Shown: positions 33,301 through 45,937 of the stretch, one piece after another
How positions within the stretch are numbered: the stretch's first letter is position 1
Layout of the letters: each line of letters opens with the position of its first letter
Origin: Paramyrothecium sp. XJ0827
Taxonomy: Eukaryota > Ascomycota > Sordariomycetes > Hypocreales > Stachybotryaceae
Reading direction: 5' to 3'
Length of the DNA: 64,000 bases
NCBI GenBank assembly: GCA_020881915.1
Contig: JAJFPB010000008.1
Coordinates: 2,480,001-2,544,000 of the forward strand
Program-made: the position numbers and the translations under genes
Notes under the pieces: model-generated
Database searches by the model: none
The model's input: only the letters and a program-made list of their open reading frames with translations
What the model was told of the DNA's origin: nothing

Positions 33301-36300
33301 GAACAAGCATAATGCCCCCGTCTGTGGCGCATTTCCTATAATGCTTTTCCAGTATCATTACTTGAATCGTATCCATCTTCGTTGACCGCGACAGAGGCAT
33401 CTGGTATATTCTCCTATCAAGAAGACCCCCAAACTTGGACACCAGGATATGGAACATTTGGCGCGATTGAGGCTTGGCGACAATGACTCGGACGAGGCGC
33501 GATCCATCTGCTAGAGAGGCGGCCACTTTCGGAACAATAACGGTTGATTTGCCCTCGCCCATGTTGAGCTGCATAACAGCGTTGTGTCCTTCTGGCGGGT
33601 ACATCATAACAGAAGCTATGCCCTCTTGGACTTCTCGGATTCTCAAGTCTCCTTCGACTTCGAGTAGGAGCGAATCAGGGAAGAACAGTGGATTCCAACT
33701 TCGTTCCCGCATATTAAGAATCTCTTTCAGGAGGTCCTGTTCGTTATTCCTCGATTTGCAAAGACGTCTAGCAGCCTGGAGGTTTGTCAAGCTGACAGCA
33801 AGGTCAACAATGGCGAACTTCCAGCCCACTGGCACTTTGCGCCAGTATTGTCGTTTCATCAAAGCCAAAAGATGCCTGATTGATGACGGCGGCCAACAGT
33901 GTGTGCGTGCAGCAGCTCTCCAAGACACAGCGGGAATTTCAGGCGACCACGGCAGGGCGCATTCCAGTTTGAGCGTTGCTCTGATCAACTGTAGGATCTC
34001 GTTGTAGTGGTCTGTGGCTAGTCGCTGCAAGCTCATTATGTTTGACTGTATCTCAGACTTAGAGCAAGTGATCTTTGACTGCGATAGTCCTCCGTTCAGA
34101 CATGCAATGCTTTGATCGAGCTTGTCAAGATATAAAGACTCTTGTCTCGAGACCACCTTTTCCCTCATTGATTTACTAAGCCTTTCCAAGTAGCAACCAC
34201 GCTCAACGCCGTGCATATCTTCGACAGTGATGCAATGACGGAACTCAGGTTGATAGGTTAAGGCGGGGGCTGGGAGCACGTTGACCAAGTCAATAAGCTC
34301 CAACGGCTTGAATACCTTTCTAACCGCACATGGGAATTCTTCCATCTTGACGTCAGGTCCTGGCAATGTAATACTGACGTGATTTGCGCCTTGTAGTACG
34401 TCGCAAATACTTGTCAAGTATCGATAGAATTCACAGTTATCGTACCAGGCTCGAAAGTACATCCGAATCGCCTCGTTTGCGAGATTGAATCGAAGGTAGT
34501 TAATATCACCACCGTTGAGAGATGGCGTACGACAGGGCCACTGTTCGCTCAACCGTCTCTCAAACTTATCTATCTCTTCAATGAGCTTTAGCTTGAAAGC
34601 ACTCATGCGTCGTTTCTTCGCGGCCTTGGCTGACTCGTGAGCTGTCTGCGGAAATTTTGACTCTTTGCTCATGTTAAAATCGATGCTCTGAGCTCGAAGG
34701 GCATCGCGAATCAATTCTGGCCTGTATTTGAAACCTTTAGATAAGTCATAGCCCTGATTCATCGGCAAAGCAATATCTCTCATTCGTTGTAGCGTTGCAA
34801 ATGCCAAGAGCGCCTGAAGACAATCGACATCAGCATTCTCTGCGAAGGCGAGTGCGGCTATCCAAGAAACAAGCTGAGCGTTACTGCACCCATGGGATGT
34901 CTGTGCGAGTGTTCTGTGAAACTCGCACCACATAGAAGCGAGTAAGGAGGACGCGTCTTCTAGGTATCGTGCGTCATATTGTAATTCTACGTTGAGAACT
35001 GTCCGTCCAGCCCCTTTTGCTTCATGTCCACTGGTGAGCAAGTTATATAAATGAATCGAGGAATATTTCAAGCGTGAATGACGCAATATTCCAGAGCCAT
35101 TCCCGCCATAAAGTGCGGTACCAAACTGAATCGCCAAGGCTATTCTTTCGTTCAGTTCCATCGCTTCTGCAGAATCGTTGAATTCAACATCAGGAGGCAC
35201 TGGAGTCTCGGAGGTGTGATGAGGCCGCCATATTCGGAAAAGGCCTCTAGTGGTGAGGCTATCGCATGGCCTGGTTGCCAGCCTTAAAGAATCTGGGACT
35301 TGTTGTATGAATTTGAGTTTCTCAGCTTCTTCGTACAACCTCCTGGTCGCAAGAGAAAGCTCGTCCGATTGGACGAGCGGAGAGATTTCACGTTTCCACG
35401 TCACAGACTGCATTTCACGCATATGAGCCGGATAGTACGAGCGAGCAGGCGCTAGCCTGTTGATTCTTTGCAAAACTTGCACATCGTCATCATTGTTGAA
35501 TCCAAGTGACAACACGGCAGCAGAGTTCAAGATCCTCAAAGCTTCCTGGGTTCCAGTGGCTCCAGTGAAAGGATCGACGATGCAGCCAGATGTGACAGCG
35601 TGCAGCTCGGCAAGAAAGAGACGTGATCTCAGTGTACCATTGCCAGTTAGTTGGCCTAGCTCCGTGTTTAGAGAGTACAGCTGTGTCGTTGAGGCTGTAT
35701 CCGAAATTTGTACCAGGACGTGGGAGACTTCTTTGCCAATTTTTGCAGGCGATAAGCGTGGAATATCGTCAGGAATTAGGATTGACCTGGATGCAGTATC
35801 GTTACCAGAGCCAACGAGAACTAGACGACTCCGGAGTCCAATCAGTGTTTGAATCCCTTGGACCTTATCCACTGACATGTCTCGGTATTGGCGGGAACGG
35901 ATCTCATCCGAGCCGTTGACAACTGAGAAGTCCAAATGCAGGCGTGGAATGGCAATCTCCATAATCTCCTCGTGGGTCTTGAAGACTATTTCCAGCCGAA
36001 AAACGGGCTCTAGCGGCTCAAATATCGCCCCGTATGTCCATGCTGACTTCGAATTGGGGTACACCAGTAAATTTCCATGACTATCATGCAGGCTCCATCC
36101 GCTATCACAGTGCTCCATGGTCCACAAGCGAGCTGGTATTGACCATGGAGCATTCTTGGGTCGCAGATGGATGTGGTTGCTGTGAAGGTCGTACCAATAC
36201 AGGTATTCAGAGGAGAAGGTGGAAGGAAGGACTCCTTCAAAGTGACTTTCGGGTATGAGTTCCCAACAGAGTTTCTCCTGTTCGGCCCGGATGATGAGAT

Positions 36301-39300
36301 CATTCGAGACTTCGTCTAAGTAGAACTGAAGAGTGAAGCCGTGAAAAGTCTTTGTTGCGGAGAACTTCATGCCATTGTCTCCAATTGGCATAGCTTCGAA
36401 GGCGACACGGCCGAACAAGAGTTCATACATAGGATGGCTCTCATACTTCCCAGGGAGTCTGCCCGGTGTCAAACCGTTGACGAGGAACTCACCGGTGACA
36501 AGATTGAAATGCAAGGCTACCTTCAATGAGCCATTAGCCGAAGCCTCGCCAATACCCTGAAGCCAGCAGAGCTCTGCCAGGCGCCATTTGTAGTCGGACA
36601 ACCTCTTGAGGTTAGACCAATTTGAAGTCATAGCCAAGTCCAAGCCATCACTCCAATTGCTAGTCTCGGAACTTTGTATAGCTTCATGATACCGTTTGAT
36701 CATCCGATGGCAGCGTAGACCGAGCTGGTTTTGGACCAGATTCTCTTTATCGGCACTAAATGCAGTGTCGTGAAGTGTGATAAGGCTCTCAAAATATGCC
36801 TGCGCTGTTTCAGCTTGATTCAGAAGACTGGAAAGGTGCTCATCGTCAACGTCAAAAGACAGTAGACAGACTAGAGCCGCTTCATAGGCTCTTTGCGCAA
36901 AGTCCAATCGCACGTTGTTGTCTTGTGAGCTAAAGGCCTTCTGCTTTAAGGCACGTTGCCACTGATAACTTGTCCTTCGGCACTGTGCTATAAAGTCTAG
37001 CGAAGCACTAGATTGCTCAGCAGAGCCAAGTGTAAGTATCCGAGTTCCAAGCAACGTAAATATGGCGACGCTGATGCGCAACTCCCAACTCTCCTTCGCC
37101 CTGTTCAAACAGTATCGCAAGTTGTCGAGGCAGGCGTGCACAAATTCACTGTCAGCAAACCATCGGTGAGCTGTTCTTCTCCAGGTGTCATAAGAAGGCC
37201 CACACTGCTCCGAGAGCTGCCAGATGAAGATGAAGGTTTCCACCTTGTTCATGTCGATCGAAGGCATGGCCAACTGGACCAAAAGATTGAGCCACTGTAC
37301 ATGCCGTCCCAACGGAAGGGTGCAGAGAGCCTTGAACTCATCAGTAGAGATGTGGGAAGGGCTGTTGTGCTGGTCGGAAATGACGGTATTCGCAGCCACA
37401 CCGTCCGGTGCGTCCCATGGGCGTGAGAGGAACGTTTCCAAAGCTTGGGATGACTCCGGGAGTGGGAAAGTGCATACATTCGAGATGTACCCCGAGACTG
37501 AGAGCGGCATAAGATAGTGGCGGTATTTCTCATCGTACAGATGCCATCGTGGACCCGTGTCAAGGCACACGTCGCTCTGCACCGCCGTGCCGATATGCGT
37601 TTCTCTCCGGTGAGTGACCGCGTGTGGCTTGGCCTCGGATAGAAGTCCTATTGTGACTACCGTAGAGTGTGGACGATACCATTGCCTCAGCTCGCTGTAG
37701 GACTCTAAGTGGCACAAATAATCCGGGATTTTCTCCCGAGGCCTGAAGTGGAAGACGTCTTGCAGAAGTAGCAGCGTGCAGTCTCTCCAGACGCCAAAGA
37801 CCTTTGGTACACGTAACTCGAAAACCACAGCCTTTGCAAGGTGTGGATCTTCTGGGAGCGGCCACTCGTGCGCTTGGATTTTCATAGAGTTCATCTGTCT
37901 CTGAATGTGACACCGTCGACACCAGGGCACACCCACCTGTTCATTACGGCCGGTTTCGCTTAAATAGGTGATGCATTCGCACTGAAGCGACATTTCTTCC
38001 GTAACGAGATCCCGGAACGACTGCTTCAGGCAGTCAAATTCCTCGCATTTTGCTCGTCTCTTTTGGGTGGCCTTCTCTTGGATCTCCTCCAACAGATGTT
38101 GGTGGGCCAGAGAGGAACTAGCGAAACGTACCCCCAAATCGAGCGAATTGCCAAATTCAAAAAGAATAGACCGGGGGGAAGTCGCGCCTGCGAAGCGTTC
38201 GGTGATGTAAACCTGAGCCGCAGATATTCTTCTCATGTCCTTGCTTGACTTCAGCATCAGAGAATCCCAGGGATCGACGGGAATCTCCGGTTTGTAGGCC
38301 GCAATCAGGGGACAAATCTTGACTGCCAATTTGTCACATGCTATCCACAACTCCAGTATTGTCAGAAACATGATGGATTGTCCTTCAGGATACTCTGAAT
38401 ACGCCTCTTCGGCTTCTTTGGTGTAGTCTTTGATAAGATGATATATCTTCTCGCAGCTGCTTGCGTCATGAGTGTTTCGGGCTAACCAGTTATCCAGGTG
38501 ATTTGCAATCCAGTCTTCGACCAGAGCCAGGTTGTACCAGCGATATTCTTCTTGTACGATGGCAAATTGGTTCCATGACGGGAATATCCTGCTTTCCAAG
38601 CATCTCAAAGCCGGTCGGTGCGGATGAAAAATTGACCCTGTTGAAGATGGCCGCTTGGATATGCCGTCAAGGTAGTTATTCAAATCGGGGACTTCAATGA
38701 TCGTATCTTGTCGAACGCACCTGGAGTCTAGAATCGGAATGTCCAAGGTTCTGGTGTCAGCTTCTACAGCCTTGGCCCAATGGGCTTCGAGTTTTTGCCT
38801 GGCTCGTAGCATGCTATCTGCTACAACATTCATCCAGCCCTCCGTGCATTTAAGGTTGAGCTTAAGCAATCTTCGATGCAGCTTCGCGTTGATGACTTGA
38901 AGCACATCGGAGCTCATGTCGGCTTCCATGCACATCTCCAGGTATTTGGAGATGAAGAACACCATGTATTTTTTGTAGAGACTCTCACATGACGTCTCCG
39001 ATGCCTCAGATGGCGAAAGCATGCGTTGCAAAGCAACTCGCATAAGTAACCATATTGGCGAGCGGCGCCATGGTAGTTTATTGCCCTGATCCCAGATGAC
39101 CTCTTCTCTTGTATGTTTCCATAGGCCTGAAGCCTGAATCTCAACGCCCCCAAAAGCCTGGACAATGGCGGGGAAGAGCTTCGTCACGATGTATGGCTTG
39201 ACAGTGTCGCGATCTTCGATTTGCATCTTGCCCGCTTTCAATGCACGAGGCTGCATTTCTGTTACGGCCTGACGACTCATCGTGTCGAGCGTGCAGGCGA

Positions 39301-39863
39301 TCGTGCTCCTGACTTCGGGGTCATCAATAACCCCAAGCGATAGGGCGACAGCAGCTTCGGGAAATGAACGTTTTAGTCGACCTGGGCCCTTATATACAGC
39401 AGAATTAGGAGGCGAGAGTCGGAACGCCTCAAATATCATCTCCGACGACGTTGTTCGTACCAGCAAACCTGCATTTTGCGCCGCAATATGAAGAGGAATC
39501 AAACCACCTATGGTTCAAAATCAGCCAGCTGTTTACATGATGGATAATTCTGTGCTTACCTTGTTGCGGGAGCGATTTCAAGAGCTCCTTCAGATTTCTT
39601 TCGGATACTCCTCCAGAGACGCTTTGGGATTTCCCGAACCTTTCAATGCTGCTAATCGCCTCTTCTATGACGCCAACGGCTTCTCCTACTTGAAAGCCTC
39701 TGAATTCGCGAAGCGAAGAGACAATCAGCTCCACTAAATTTTGATGAAACGAATTTTCCTCCTCGCCAGGTGGGAGACGGGGTGGGAGAAACACATGACG
39801 AAAGATCCACTGAAGAGGATCTGTCGCCGGCTTAGGAGCCATCCTAGGCGGACCGAAGCTCAT
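30378..39863 (-). CDS. Giant DUF3638/DUF3645-type protein (3126 aa)
   Basis: Exons, in sense order, 39863-39560, 39507-31717 and 31663-30378, with introns of 52 and 53 nt. The two splice junctions restore QQ-GGLIPLHIA and DRLVQ-ACMRMRKL, both conserved in the family. The N-terminal region matches the large unnamed domain that precedes DUF3638 in fungi. Near residue 2085 is a P-loop-like NMGEGKSTVIVPK, later GIMLVQPEQILSF and GFSGTND, and near residue 2665 FLDEAHTRGIDLRL, a Walker B/DEAH-like box. Database entries often label this family ubiquitinyl hydrolase; I see no evidence here for or against that. The function is unknown in general. The intact 3.1-kilocodon frame argues for strong selection. 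In-frame ATGs at 39863 and 39842 are both possible starts. Divergent from the HET gene across about 1.4 kb. Confidence 0.9.
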
Positions 39864-41250
39864 TCAGTACTCGTCAAAGAATCTCTGCTGCGCAACCTTG
39901 TGCGAGCGGCCTGGGCGATTGCAGTATCTGGAATAATGGCTCGAATCCGCTGAGTCGAGGCTGCTTCGCGGGACTCTGCTTTGGCGAAAGAAAAATTGCG
40001 AGTGCCGAAGCCTAAATAGAGGCCATCGCAGGCCTACCAAGGCTTGGAAAGTGACTCAAATCTGTTGGAGGCCCTCCACAAGTCTCAGGCTGCGATATCG
40101 CAATTTGTTAGGTTGGGAGAAGTTGAAGTGGACCTACATGCAAGGGACAGGACACGGAATAGGGGGCTCGTGGCACTAGGTTAGAGGTTGCACAACGATG
40201 GAAGTTCCAAGGCTCGACGATAGCTATTACCGATCGCTGTGCTAGATTTTTGGGAAAATCTTTGAAAAAATCAGATCTTGGTGCCAGGTCTCGACGCTTC
40301 CTACACCCCGTGACGGAGCTCAGGAAAACTTTGATTTCGTGCTCAGCAAGTGTGTTATGGTTTATAATTTTTCCTCTTTTTTGGAAATTGTATTTTAACT
40401 GTAGAGATGCAGCTTGTGGCGGCAGCTCAAAAGGTCGTGAAGGGGCCTATGCCGAGTCAAGTTTTAAGATTTTCAACAAAGGCGAACAGAACGTTGACCA
40501 GTCAAACCGACTGAAGATTTTTCCACAACGCGAAATCGCCATAGTCATGTAAGTCGTGCTTGTGCAGAGGTCGATGAGAAGCTCATGATCAATTGATCAA
40601 ATCCATTGAAGGAAAGCTCAGCTCGAATGCTCCCATTTCTTCGTCTCGTTCATGGCCGATGAAGCGCAAAAGCTTCGTGCCTCTCGTGTTAGGTCTTCCG
40701 GTTTATGGAAGACAAATTGCTGCCTTGCATCAACGGGACCCAATCTATGTCGATCACAGTATTTCGAGCTTACAATGTCGACTTTCTGGGTTCGCATTCT
40801 GGTATTGGAACGTAATGTTAATTCTACCTCGTTTGTTTACTGATGGGCCTTGAACTAGACTTTTAATGAATTTAATGAAGCGAAACACAGTTCTCCTCAT
40901 TCCTAGAAAGCACTTGAGGATAACAAATGCCTGGAATTGTGCAAGAAATATGCCACTATAGCTTGCGCGATGTTGATCATCTATCACTAAAGACTTGACA
41001 TGTATCAGCATCAATGCTTTCATTTTAGAACTTGTATCGGTTATTGCGCCATTAACATCACCTTTGGGCTCTCCCAGCCTTCTTGTCCTTCTATTTTTGG
41101 TCATTTCGTACTCACACTTTGCCAAATCTCCGTTGGCCCTGGCTCAAAATGATGTCACACACCCTTGATTTCAATCCTTGTTTTGTTCCAAGTGTTTTGT
41201 AGCCATCGTCCTTAGTAAGCGAATTCCCCTTTCTCAACAGACCTCGTCGT
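39864..41250. other. Divergent intergenic region
   Basis: About 1.4 kb between oppositely oriented genes. A minus-strand ORF at 40754-41125 (123 aa) is basic and has no domain I recognise. The 40340-40400 part is T-rich. No RNA gene seen. Confidence 0.45.
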
Positions 41251-43641
41251 ATGAAGCGAAAGCACAACAGGTTTACTTCATACACCGTGTCACCACACGA
41301 CGCGACACAACGCCACGCCCTAGGTCTGTACTTCGTTCTGACCCTTCAGCCGCAGTTGAGGATGGAGATTCCAGAATGTGCGGTTTGCAATCAAATTCAA
41401 GAATTCTTTCGCGACTTGGACCCGGTCCGTAGTGAAGGCGTAGAGCTGGGAATCTTCGGTCAACTCGTGCGCGACCCTGGATGCGCAGGACATTCACGGC
41501 TTCTGCGGGAATTATTTGACACTGCAGTAGTTGGTGCGATCAACGAATCGGAGCCGGTAACTCTCTTTCATCGCGGCAACTACCCGGCCTTGTTTGCCGC
41601 TCTCAGGCTGGGGAATGGGCCGAACGCGGTTACTAGGTGGCTCTCGGTTGCGCCAGGTCAACAAAATGTCTCATTCATGCTTGCCACGACAAGACACATA
41701 AACTCGGAATGGATGGACATGGAACTCATGAAATCTCAGCTTTCAACATGTGTCACATCCCATCGGCATTGCAGCCAGACACTCTCTTCCGGCCTGGTCC
41801 ATCGACCACAATGGGTTGTGGATGTGCATGATTTCTGCGTCGTGCCGTGTGCCGCGAACTTGGATTACATGGCTCTCAGCTATGTTCGCGGGGACAGTGT
41901 TTCATTGCTGGCGAGAAAAGAGAACTTCGAGGCTTTACAGGTCCCGGCGGCTCTGCGTGCGCCTCCATTCAGTACATCTTTGCCACAGACATTCATAGAT
42001 GCCATGCTTTTGGTGAAATGGCTGGGCATGAGATACCTATGGGTCGACGCTTTGTGCATAGTCGAAGATGATGAGATGAGGCATTGCGAACTGGCTCGAA
42101 TGGCAAGTATTTATGCAAATGCCAAAGTCACAATAATTGTCGCCAATAGTACCAGCTGTGATAGTGGCATCCCAGGATTGCCAGGTGTATCAAAGCCCGT
42201 CTCCCGCAAACGGCCACTGTACAAGATTGGCTCAGATCTACGGCTCCATAGTGTTCAGAGTCTAGGGAAACCCCCCAACTATCTGGCATCGAGCATCCAG
42301 CAGTGGGATAATCGGGCATGGACTTTTCAGGAATCGGCGTTCTCCGTTCGCCAGATTGTCCTCTTCGACCAGTACGTGGCGTGGCATTGCGCTAAAGGTT
42401 GCCGATACGAGCAAGTATCTTGGCCACGGGCATTCGATTTCTCGAAGTTTGAACCTTATCCATACCGGTTGAGACAACAGGTCAGTATCGCAGGCGAACT
42501 ACCGAACATGGGCGATATTGGCATGGCAATCGAAGCTTTCAACTCTCCAGATCTGACGTACCCCGAAGATGTACTTGATGCCTTCCAAGGTGTTACATCA
42601 TTCTTTGGGCACCGATGTGAAGGTGGATTTATCTCCGGGATCCCGGCGATGTTCTTCAATCTAGGGCTTTTATGGCAATCCGAGTGTGTCACGAGACGGG
42701 TCCCAAAGAGCCTTGAACGGAATCACAATCTTCCAAGCTGGAGCTGGGCCGGCTGGAAAGGGACAATCAAAGCTTCTTCTTACCGGCATCTCAGCAGCGA
42801 CTTTTGCTTGACAGACCCTGGACAAGAGGCAAGACCACCTTTATATGACAAAGTCACATCAAGTCTCCACTGGAAAGGTCATCTGCAACTGCAAGACAAG
42901 GGGTTTGACATCAGAAGCACATGGTCACAGAGTAGGGAAAACTTTGTAAATAACCGAAATCGAACAGTCCCCACTGGCTGGACTCGGTACATCACGGACA
43001 ACGTCATAGATTTGCTCGACTACTGCACCTTCGTTGGGGGATTCGTTTACAGCGGCGAGGAAGATCTCAATGAAAGTCTTTCGGCAGTATTTGAACCTTG
43101 TCGCTACGAAGACTGTCAAGATCATTGGACACGAGATGCCTTACCGCGATGCTTCTATACGCATGAATCTGCGCCGGGAGGTGCGTACCTATTCCCTATT
43201 ACGATCCCGGCTTCTGGCAGGCCATCAGCCTCCACTGATGTACCCCTTATCACTTGCCATACCTCAAGAGCCTGGCTGGTCGCTGGTGATGAACTACACA
43301 ACACACTCGGCTTTCCAGCAGTTTCTGTGCACGATGAAAGTGGACGATGGGTCGGTGCGCTGAACGTTCAAATCAATCCGCTAGAAGTATTTGTTGGTCA
43401 ACGTCTTGAGCTCATCGAGCTCGCGCAAGGACGCAACGCCATTGGGAGAAGGGATTCACAGAGTGTCTTTTTTGAGTGGGAACATCCGGAGTGCCCGGAT
43501 AATGATGTGCTTTACGAGTACTATTATGTAATGTGGATTAGATGGCAGGGCGATGTTGCTTATCGAGAGGGATTAGGTCGCATCTTGAAGAATGCTTGGG
43601 ATAAGACGGCGAAGGAGTTGACACAAGTTACATTAGGATAG
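41251..43641 (+). CDS. HET-domain protein
   Basis: A single open frame of 796 aa; an internal ATG at 41362 (MEIPECAVCNQIQEFF) is the more typical start for this family, which often opens with a Cys-x2-Cys segment. The HET domain lies at residues about 207-400: DYMALSYVRGD, SLPQTFIDAMLLVKWLG, RYLWVDALCIVEDD, MASIYANAKVTIIVANS, then the downstream WDNRAWTFQE and LPSWSWAGW. In most HET proteins the first box reads SYVWGD; here the Trp is Arg (residue 213, codon CGC). HET proteins trigger incompatibility-type cell death or act as NLR partners in fungi; whether this one is active is unknown. No introns are needed. Confidence 0.9.
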   Translation: MKRKHNRFTSYTVSPHDATQRHALGLYFVLTLQPQLRMEIPECAVCNQIQEFFRDLDPVRSEGVELGIFGQLVRDPGCAGHSRLLRELFDTAVVGAINESEPVTLFHRGNYPALFAALRLGNGPNAVTRWLSVAPGQQNVSFMLATTRHINSEWMDMELMKSQLSTCVTSHRHCSQTLSSGLVHRPQWVVDVHDFCVVPCAANLDYMALSYVRGDSVSLLARKENFEALQVPAALRAPPFSTSLPQTFIDAMLLVKWLGMRYLWVDALCIVEDDEMRHCELARMASIYANAKVTIIVANSTSCDSGIPGLPGVSKPVSRKRPLYKIGSDLRLHSVQSLGKPPNYLASSIQQWDNRAWTFQESAFSVRQIVLFDQYVAWHCAKGCRYEQVSWPRAFDFSKFEPYPYRLRQQVSIAGELPNMGDIGMAIEAFNSPDLTYPEDVLDAFQGVTSFFGHRCEGGFISGIPAMFFNLGLLWQSECVTRRVPKSLERNHNLPSWSWAGWKGTIKASSYRHLSSDFCLTDPGQEARPPLYDKVTSSLHWKGHLQLQDKGFDIRSTWSQSRENFVNNRNRTVPTGWTRYITDNVIDLLDYCTFVGGFVYSGEEDLNESLSAVFEPCRYEDCQDHWTRDALPRCFYTHESAPGGAYLFPITIPASGRPSASTDVPLITCHTSRAWLVAGDELHNTLGFPAVSVHDESGRWVGALNVQINPLEVFVGQRLELIELAQGRNAIGRRDSQSVFFEWEHPECPDNDVLYEYYYVMWIRWQGDVAYREGLGRILKNAWDKTAKELTQVTLG

Positions 43642-44421
43642 TTTATGAGGAATGAAAACGGATTGGGGTGATAAACATTGGGCTCCGGCCATGAGACTGG
43701 ATGACTGATAACTCATAGGAGTAACTGACCATACGCCAGAAAAGTATTCGGATCATGAATCACGGGCAGGGTCCTAGGAATAACGAAGCGTTGGAATATT
43801 ATGTTTCTTCCACAGCGACGAACAGACTTTTATGCTGCCGTTCTTACCTTTGCTTTTGCAGTTTAACTTGACTTTGTTGACTGCAGATGAGTTTTGTTGC
43901 CCAGATGACTCTCGCTGCCGAACTCGGTATGTATTGACTTTGGCTTTGCTGCTGGCATCGCCACAGCTGCAGCCACAAGGCTCGCCTGGACCTTTGTGCT
44001 GCAGCAATGTCCAATTTGCTCCATCGAGTTCCTGTATGGCTCAAGCTTTGTAAGTGCCTGCGGCATATTGAGTTCATTGCAGATATCTTCATTGTTGACT
44101 TTGATACTGTATTTGAGCCTCTGGGCATTAACCCTCCCTACTAAATCATTTTGATCGTATCTATGTCCTTATTTGATATTCTCAAATTTGGATTATCTTA
44201 GTAAATTTCTCTCCATGTTTCATCCACCTGGATCCTTCAATCACTGGGTTCCAACACTCCCCACACCCGCCACTCTTCCGGTGCTCACGAAGCGTATACA
44301 CCGCAACTTCCCTACAACTGCTCAGGCAACAAAAGATCATAGCTTGCTTGATATGGGCTCCTAAAGCAAACAATGCTGATTCGGACCCAAATTTAATAGC
44401 ATTTTACAAGAAATGTATTTA
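43642..44421. other. Intergenic region
   Basis: Contains the 3' flanks of the converging HET and oxalate decarboxylase genes and one small ORF, listed separately. Otherwise I see nothing. Confidence 0.4.
43832..44053 (+). CDS. Possible small secreted Cys-rich protein
   Basis: A 73-aa ORF opens with a hydrophobic leader (MLPFLPLLLQFNLTLLTA) and then has six Cys in the order CC, C, CC, C (FCCPDDSRC; PLCCSNVQ; SSSC). Size and Cys content suit a small secreted protein, but I recognise no family. GTATGT at 43927 and GTAAGT at 44050 could be intron donors and would change the C-terminus. It lies between convergent genes and may be a chance ORF. Confidence 0.22.
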   Translation: MLPFLPLLLQFNLTLLTADEFCCPDDSRCRTRYVLTLALLLASPQLQPQGSPGPLCCSNVQFAPSSSCMAQAL

Positions 44422-45937
44422 TTACGAAACAATTACCTGCTTCTCCTTCTTCAACGATTGAGCAAACTCCAGAGGCACGTTTAGCACCTGAGCCACGACA
44501 TCCGCAGGTGTCAAGGCCAGCCACTGTGTAAGTAGAATGTCCACCACACGGTCCGACTTGTAGACTTCGATCCACATGAGCTGCTCGTCGCCGTTGTTCT
44601 CAATGTAGTGGCTATTCGATGTCAGAGAGAGTATGCATTCGGCAACCAAGACGCGTCTCACCCAGAGTTGTCAGGGAAGACGGCTGTATCCCCGGATGAA
44701 AAATCGAAAGTCCGGGCGTTCCCATTGCCGGTAAAGACTGTTGCTTGGGCTTTGCCCTTGTGGAAGTACAGCCACTCCTCAGCCTGAAATATCCATTAGT
44801 GTCCGAGACAGAATTCAAGATTTGCAATGCGAACATTTGGATGCCAGTGCAGTTCCCTCAAGGCGCCAGGCTCAAGGGTGACGACCGTCGCAGCAATCGT
44901 CTTGCTGATGGGAAAATTGGTCGAGTCGATCTTGCGGAACTCGCCGCCACTCCCTCCAATCTTCTCAGCCTCGTGCTGAAAGGTGCGGTAGACGAAAGAT
45001 GCATCACTTTTCGCGTTGGAGTCGGCGACGCCCACGACATCACCATCGCTGACGGTACCGTTCAAGATATATGGGTTCTTCGGGGGAAGCTTTTCGAATA
45101 CAGACTTATCGACGCCGAAGTTCTTGGCCAGTACATCTCTAGGGGTATGTGCAAGCCAATCATTGATATTGAAGGTGGTCCTGCGCGCATCAGAAAAGCT
45201 GTGGATAATTCATGCTCATGTTAACGTACCCGGCCTTGTCAAAATCCCCGTCGTCAAAGACAAGCAGGTACTCATTCTCGTCATCGAGACCTTGGATAGT
45301 GTGGCCAACACCTTTGGGGAAATACCAAATATCGCCATACCCCATCTCTGCGGTTTGATATGTGCCGTCCTCATCAACCGCGGAGATCAGCACGCGCCCA
45401 GCATATACAAAGCCCCATTCAGCCTACTCTGTAAGTCAGCTTTGGATTAACAGCTGCAAAAAGGCGGCAAGAGTCATACCACTCGGTGCCAGTGGAGCTC
45501 CCGGATGGCACCCTTTCGAAGGTGCTGCTGGGCGCCCGCAATATCATGACTTTGGGGCAGATCTTGGGTGACTTGCTCACGAACCCAGCCACCGCGCTCA
45601 ATTCGCGTTTTGGAATCAGAGAAGCTCCATTTCAGGTTCGGCACGAGTCCAGCATCGGTTGATTGCTGGCCAAGACCAGCAGGCCGCTCCTGGTCACGCT
45701 GAGGGTTGGTTCCTCCTACAAAGTGGTTAGTGTTTCTGCTTCGACTACCTCCATTCAATTGAGAACCGCCTCATACTTACCCAGTATAGGCCCGCCTTTG
45801 CCACCGTCACTGATCGGCTGCCCTTCGTTGAACTTACCGCCATTGCCCGCTCCGGTCTGTATTTTGACCACAGAAGGAGCGGCCATAGCATGACAAAGAA
45901 CACTTAGTGCGAATAGGACCGTGGCGGTAACACGCAT
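44422..45937 (-). CDS. Secreted bicupin oxalate decarboxylase
   Basis: Six exons in sense order: 45937-45781, 45715-45480, 45423-45230, 45180-44835, 44783-44662 and 44611-44422, giving 414 aa. A signal peptide (MRVTATVLFALSVLCHAMA) precedes the mature protein. Cupin 1 has RELHWH with a downstream AEW and the third His in FPKGVGHTIQG; cupin 2 has RELHWHPN, EEW and FPDNSGHYIENN. These are the two Mn-binding sites of fungal oxalate decarboxylases, which convert oxalate to formate and CO2 outside the cell or in the wall. Length, order of motifs and the GGTNPQRDQERP-type N-terminal block fit the family. The intron/exon structure is supported by frame at every junction. No linked oxalate or formate gene is visible. 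Confidence 0.92.

Noticed and set aside
35234..35242. Exact TCGGAAAAG inside the giant minus-strand gene
   Set aside because: It lies deep in a coding exon and is a single copy, as expected by chance in 64 kb.
40754..41125. 123-aa minus-strand ORF between the giant gene and the HET gene
   Set aside because: Basic composition, no domain, no conserved motif; treated as intergenic.
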